Part shown: positions 62,000-64,000 of the stretch, in pieces
How the letters are laid out: every line of letters begins with the position of its first letter
Numbering within the stretch: position 1 is the stretch's first letter
Source: Epiperipatus broadwayi
Lineage: Eukaryota > Onychophora > Udeonychophora > Euonychophora > Peripatidae
Direction: 5' to 3'
Length of the DNA stretch: 64,000 nt
Assembly: GCA_028023455.1 (NCBI GenBank)
Contig: JAQFVV010006246.1
Location: 6,214,363-6,278,362 of the forward strand
Made by a program: the position numbers and the translations under genes
Notes under the pieces: generated by a model
What the model was told of the DNA's origin: nothing
Seen by the model: only the letters and a program-made list of their open reading frames with translations
Databases searched by the model: none

Positions 62000-64000
62000 A
62001 TTTTTTTTAATATTGGTATATTGAATACTGTAGAATTTATTCCAGCGTATTTTGATTATATATATATCAATTATAGTGGATAGCACAAATATATAATAAT
62101 GACGATATTTCAAACAAATAGAGGAAATATTTTGATTATTTTTAATAATGATATTAAAATTCAGTTAATGCTTTTTTATATATCTATTCTATCAATTTAA
62201 TTAGATTGGATAAAGACATTTAGCTTATTAAAATTAAAAAAGTATATTGCTTACAATCATTTATTAACAGTAATGCAATGTAGTTTTAAAATTCAAAAAG
62301 TAATACAGATATGGTTTTTATAGCCAAAAAAGTGTCATAAGCATTGCTATGACACATGAAAAAAAGTGTCATAAGCAAAGATATGATTTATACTTTACTT
62401 TTAACAATTTAGTCAAGACCCTCAGTTCATTTAATAAAAAACAAGTGCAGCATTGTTTGAAAATAATTGATTCCCCTTAGAAGTTTAGTCATATTATAAA
62501 GTTGCTACGTAATAATGAATGGAACTTTTATTACAAATGATGGGAAACAAGCATTTGAAATGGTTTTTGATCAGTTTATAGGCAGCTTCATGAAACAAGT
62601 ATTATGATGTGATATAGTTTAGTTATAGAATTTTTAATTTGAACTTTATTTTCTTAGCTTCTATATATACAAATGCTAATGACTATTCTACTGCTGTTAA
62701 TTCAAAGGATAATCTACAGAATGCTCTTAGTGTTTTGATTGTAACCTACAAATGAGATTTTCGTTTTAATAATTAATGATAAAAAATCAAGACACTTGAA
62801 AAAAAATATTATTTTAAATATTTCGGTAGCTTTCTAAATAGAAAAGGAATTTGGATGCTGAGGAGCAACACAGACTCCAAAGTTGCTTGCTGGAAGTTAA
62901 ATATGAACCTCTTACCAATAATAACATAAAAGCAAGTCAGGGATAGATTCGATTATACAATATTAAATTTGATATTTTTTTTTCACTATAAGTCAAAAAA
63001 CGACGACAAAATTTTTTTTCTTATTTTGTTTTATGTGTTTACTATACAAGTTAAGTTCTTTTACTGAAGACATATTAAGATCTAATTAGATAATAGGATT
63101 TGTGATAAATGATAACCTTAAATCATCAACACTGTAGTTGGCTATTGTTTATCAATTCTGAACAAGTTTATTTTAATACCCAAATTTAGAATTACTAAAG
63201 TGTTTATAATTTATATAATTAATTGATTTAACCGATTTTAAATGGCAAAAAAAAAAAAAGTTAAATAGAACCATTCTATATATTTGCAAGCTCACACAGA
63301 CACATGGCAAAATATACAAATGACATTTAATACTAAGTAAAAAAATTTCTTTTAAATTAATTAAAATAAATTTATGAGAGAAAATTTTTTATTTTTTACA
63401 TAATGCAATAATAGCTGAGTTACTTTAAACACCTGTGTTGATTGCTTTTAAATTTAAATTCTATGATGGCTATTATATCGTAAATGGGATTTTCCCATTA
63501 ATTGGACTACTATATAAAAATACGAAGAAATTAAAAAACTGATTTATACGTTTCTTAAATGATTAATTAAGTAAGAAATAAGTGAAATAAAATTGGTATA
63601 TGAGAAAACATACGATAATCTATGGTTAAAAAGATTGAAATGTACACAGGCTCATATAAAGAACGGTATTGTTTTTTATATTAATGTAATAAGGTATTAT
63701 TATTATTATTAGTATATTAAAAAGTAGATAATTTTTATACAATAATAGATTTATGTGCAGTGCAAATAAATTTCTTTACTAAAAAAAATAAAAATAGGTA
63801 AAAATAATAAAACAGCCTTAAATAGAAACACTGACATCAATTTACTAACCAGTAATTAGATAAAATCCCCTGGATGGAACTTAGTCCATAACAGTTAATT
63901 AGTCCTTAACAATTAATTGTTCGACACCATACACTCTTCATTAAAGATAAGGTGAATATTAGAACTCAGTTAATTTATTAAATGTGATGAAAGTTTTTTT
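62000..64000. other. AT-rich noncoding stretch
   Basis: No gene or element was recognised. A near-repeat AAAAAAGTGTCATAAGCA occurs twice around 62327-62378. Confidence 0.5.

Overview
This window looks like animal nuclear DNA from an AT-rich invertebrate genome, about three quarters A+T by eye. There are no bacterial-style operons. The only ordinary gene I can show is an intron-split animal gene. The rest is intergenic or intronic sequence full of decayed transposable elements: Penelope-like elements with GIY-YIG endonuclease, LINEs, tRNA-derived SINEs, and Merlin, hAT and Tigger DNA transposons. I cannot name the species. A cnidarian- or mollusc-like invertebrate would fit.

The clear gene is COPS3 (COP9 signalosome subunit 3) on the minus strand. 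Two adjacent coding exons lie at 33641-33742 and 33485-33556, joined by an 84-bp intron with GT-AG borders. I could not find the upstream exons or the exons that should follow. A tentative terminal exon sits at 27736-27857.

Layout. 645-1660: two tRNA-type SINE segments, the second a large palindromic dimer. 6005-8035: a small inverted-repeat element, a decayed LINE reverse transcriptase and an uninterrupted (ATT)n tract of about 665 bp. 9947-10463: four copies of a 55-60 bp repeat. 13700-15150: a satellite-like block butted against a Merlin transposase fragment, then a tandem hairpin repeat. 16785-17790: 3' half of a LINE. 20370-22404: a 5'-truncated Penelope-like element facing a tRNA-SINE that carries the same 3' tail. 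23370-23970: extreme low complexity. 32432-32804: foldback element. 34648-35758 and 61612-61990: three relics of a second GIY-YIG family. 37026-37900: hAT relic. 46431-46516: paired hairpins. 47202-48687: Tigger-like element. 49183-49786 and 54189-54850: repeats carrying type I hammerhead ribozymes. 59049-60159: nonautonomous inverted-repeat element.

The most interesting system is the hammerhead-bearing repeat family at 49 kb and 54 kb. It has the organisation of a retrozyme: short tandem monomers, each with a self-cleaving motif. One motif, at 54679-54740, keeps nearly every expected pair and the conserved core. A long palindrome beside it has one arm from which the ribozyme core is missing. 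The SINE with a Penelope-type tail is the second most interesting observation.
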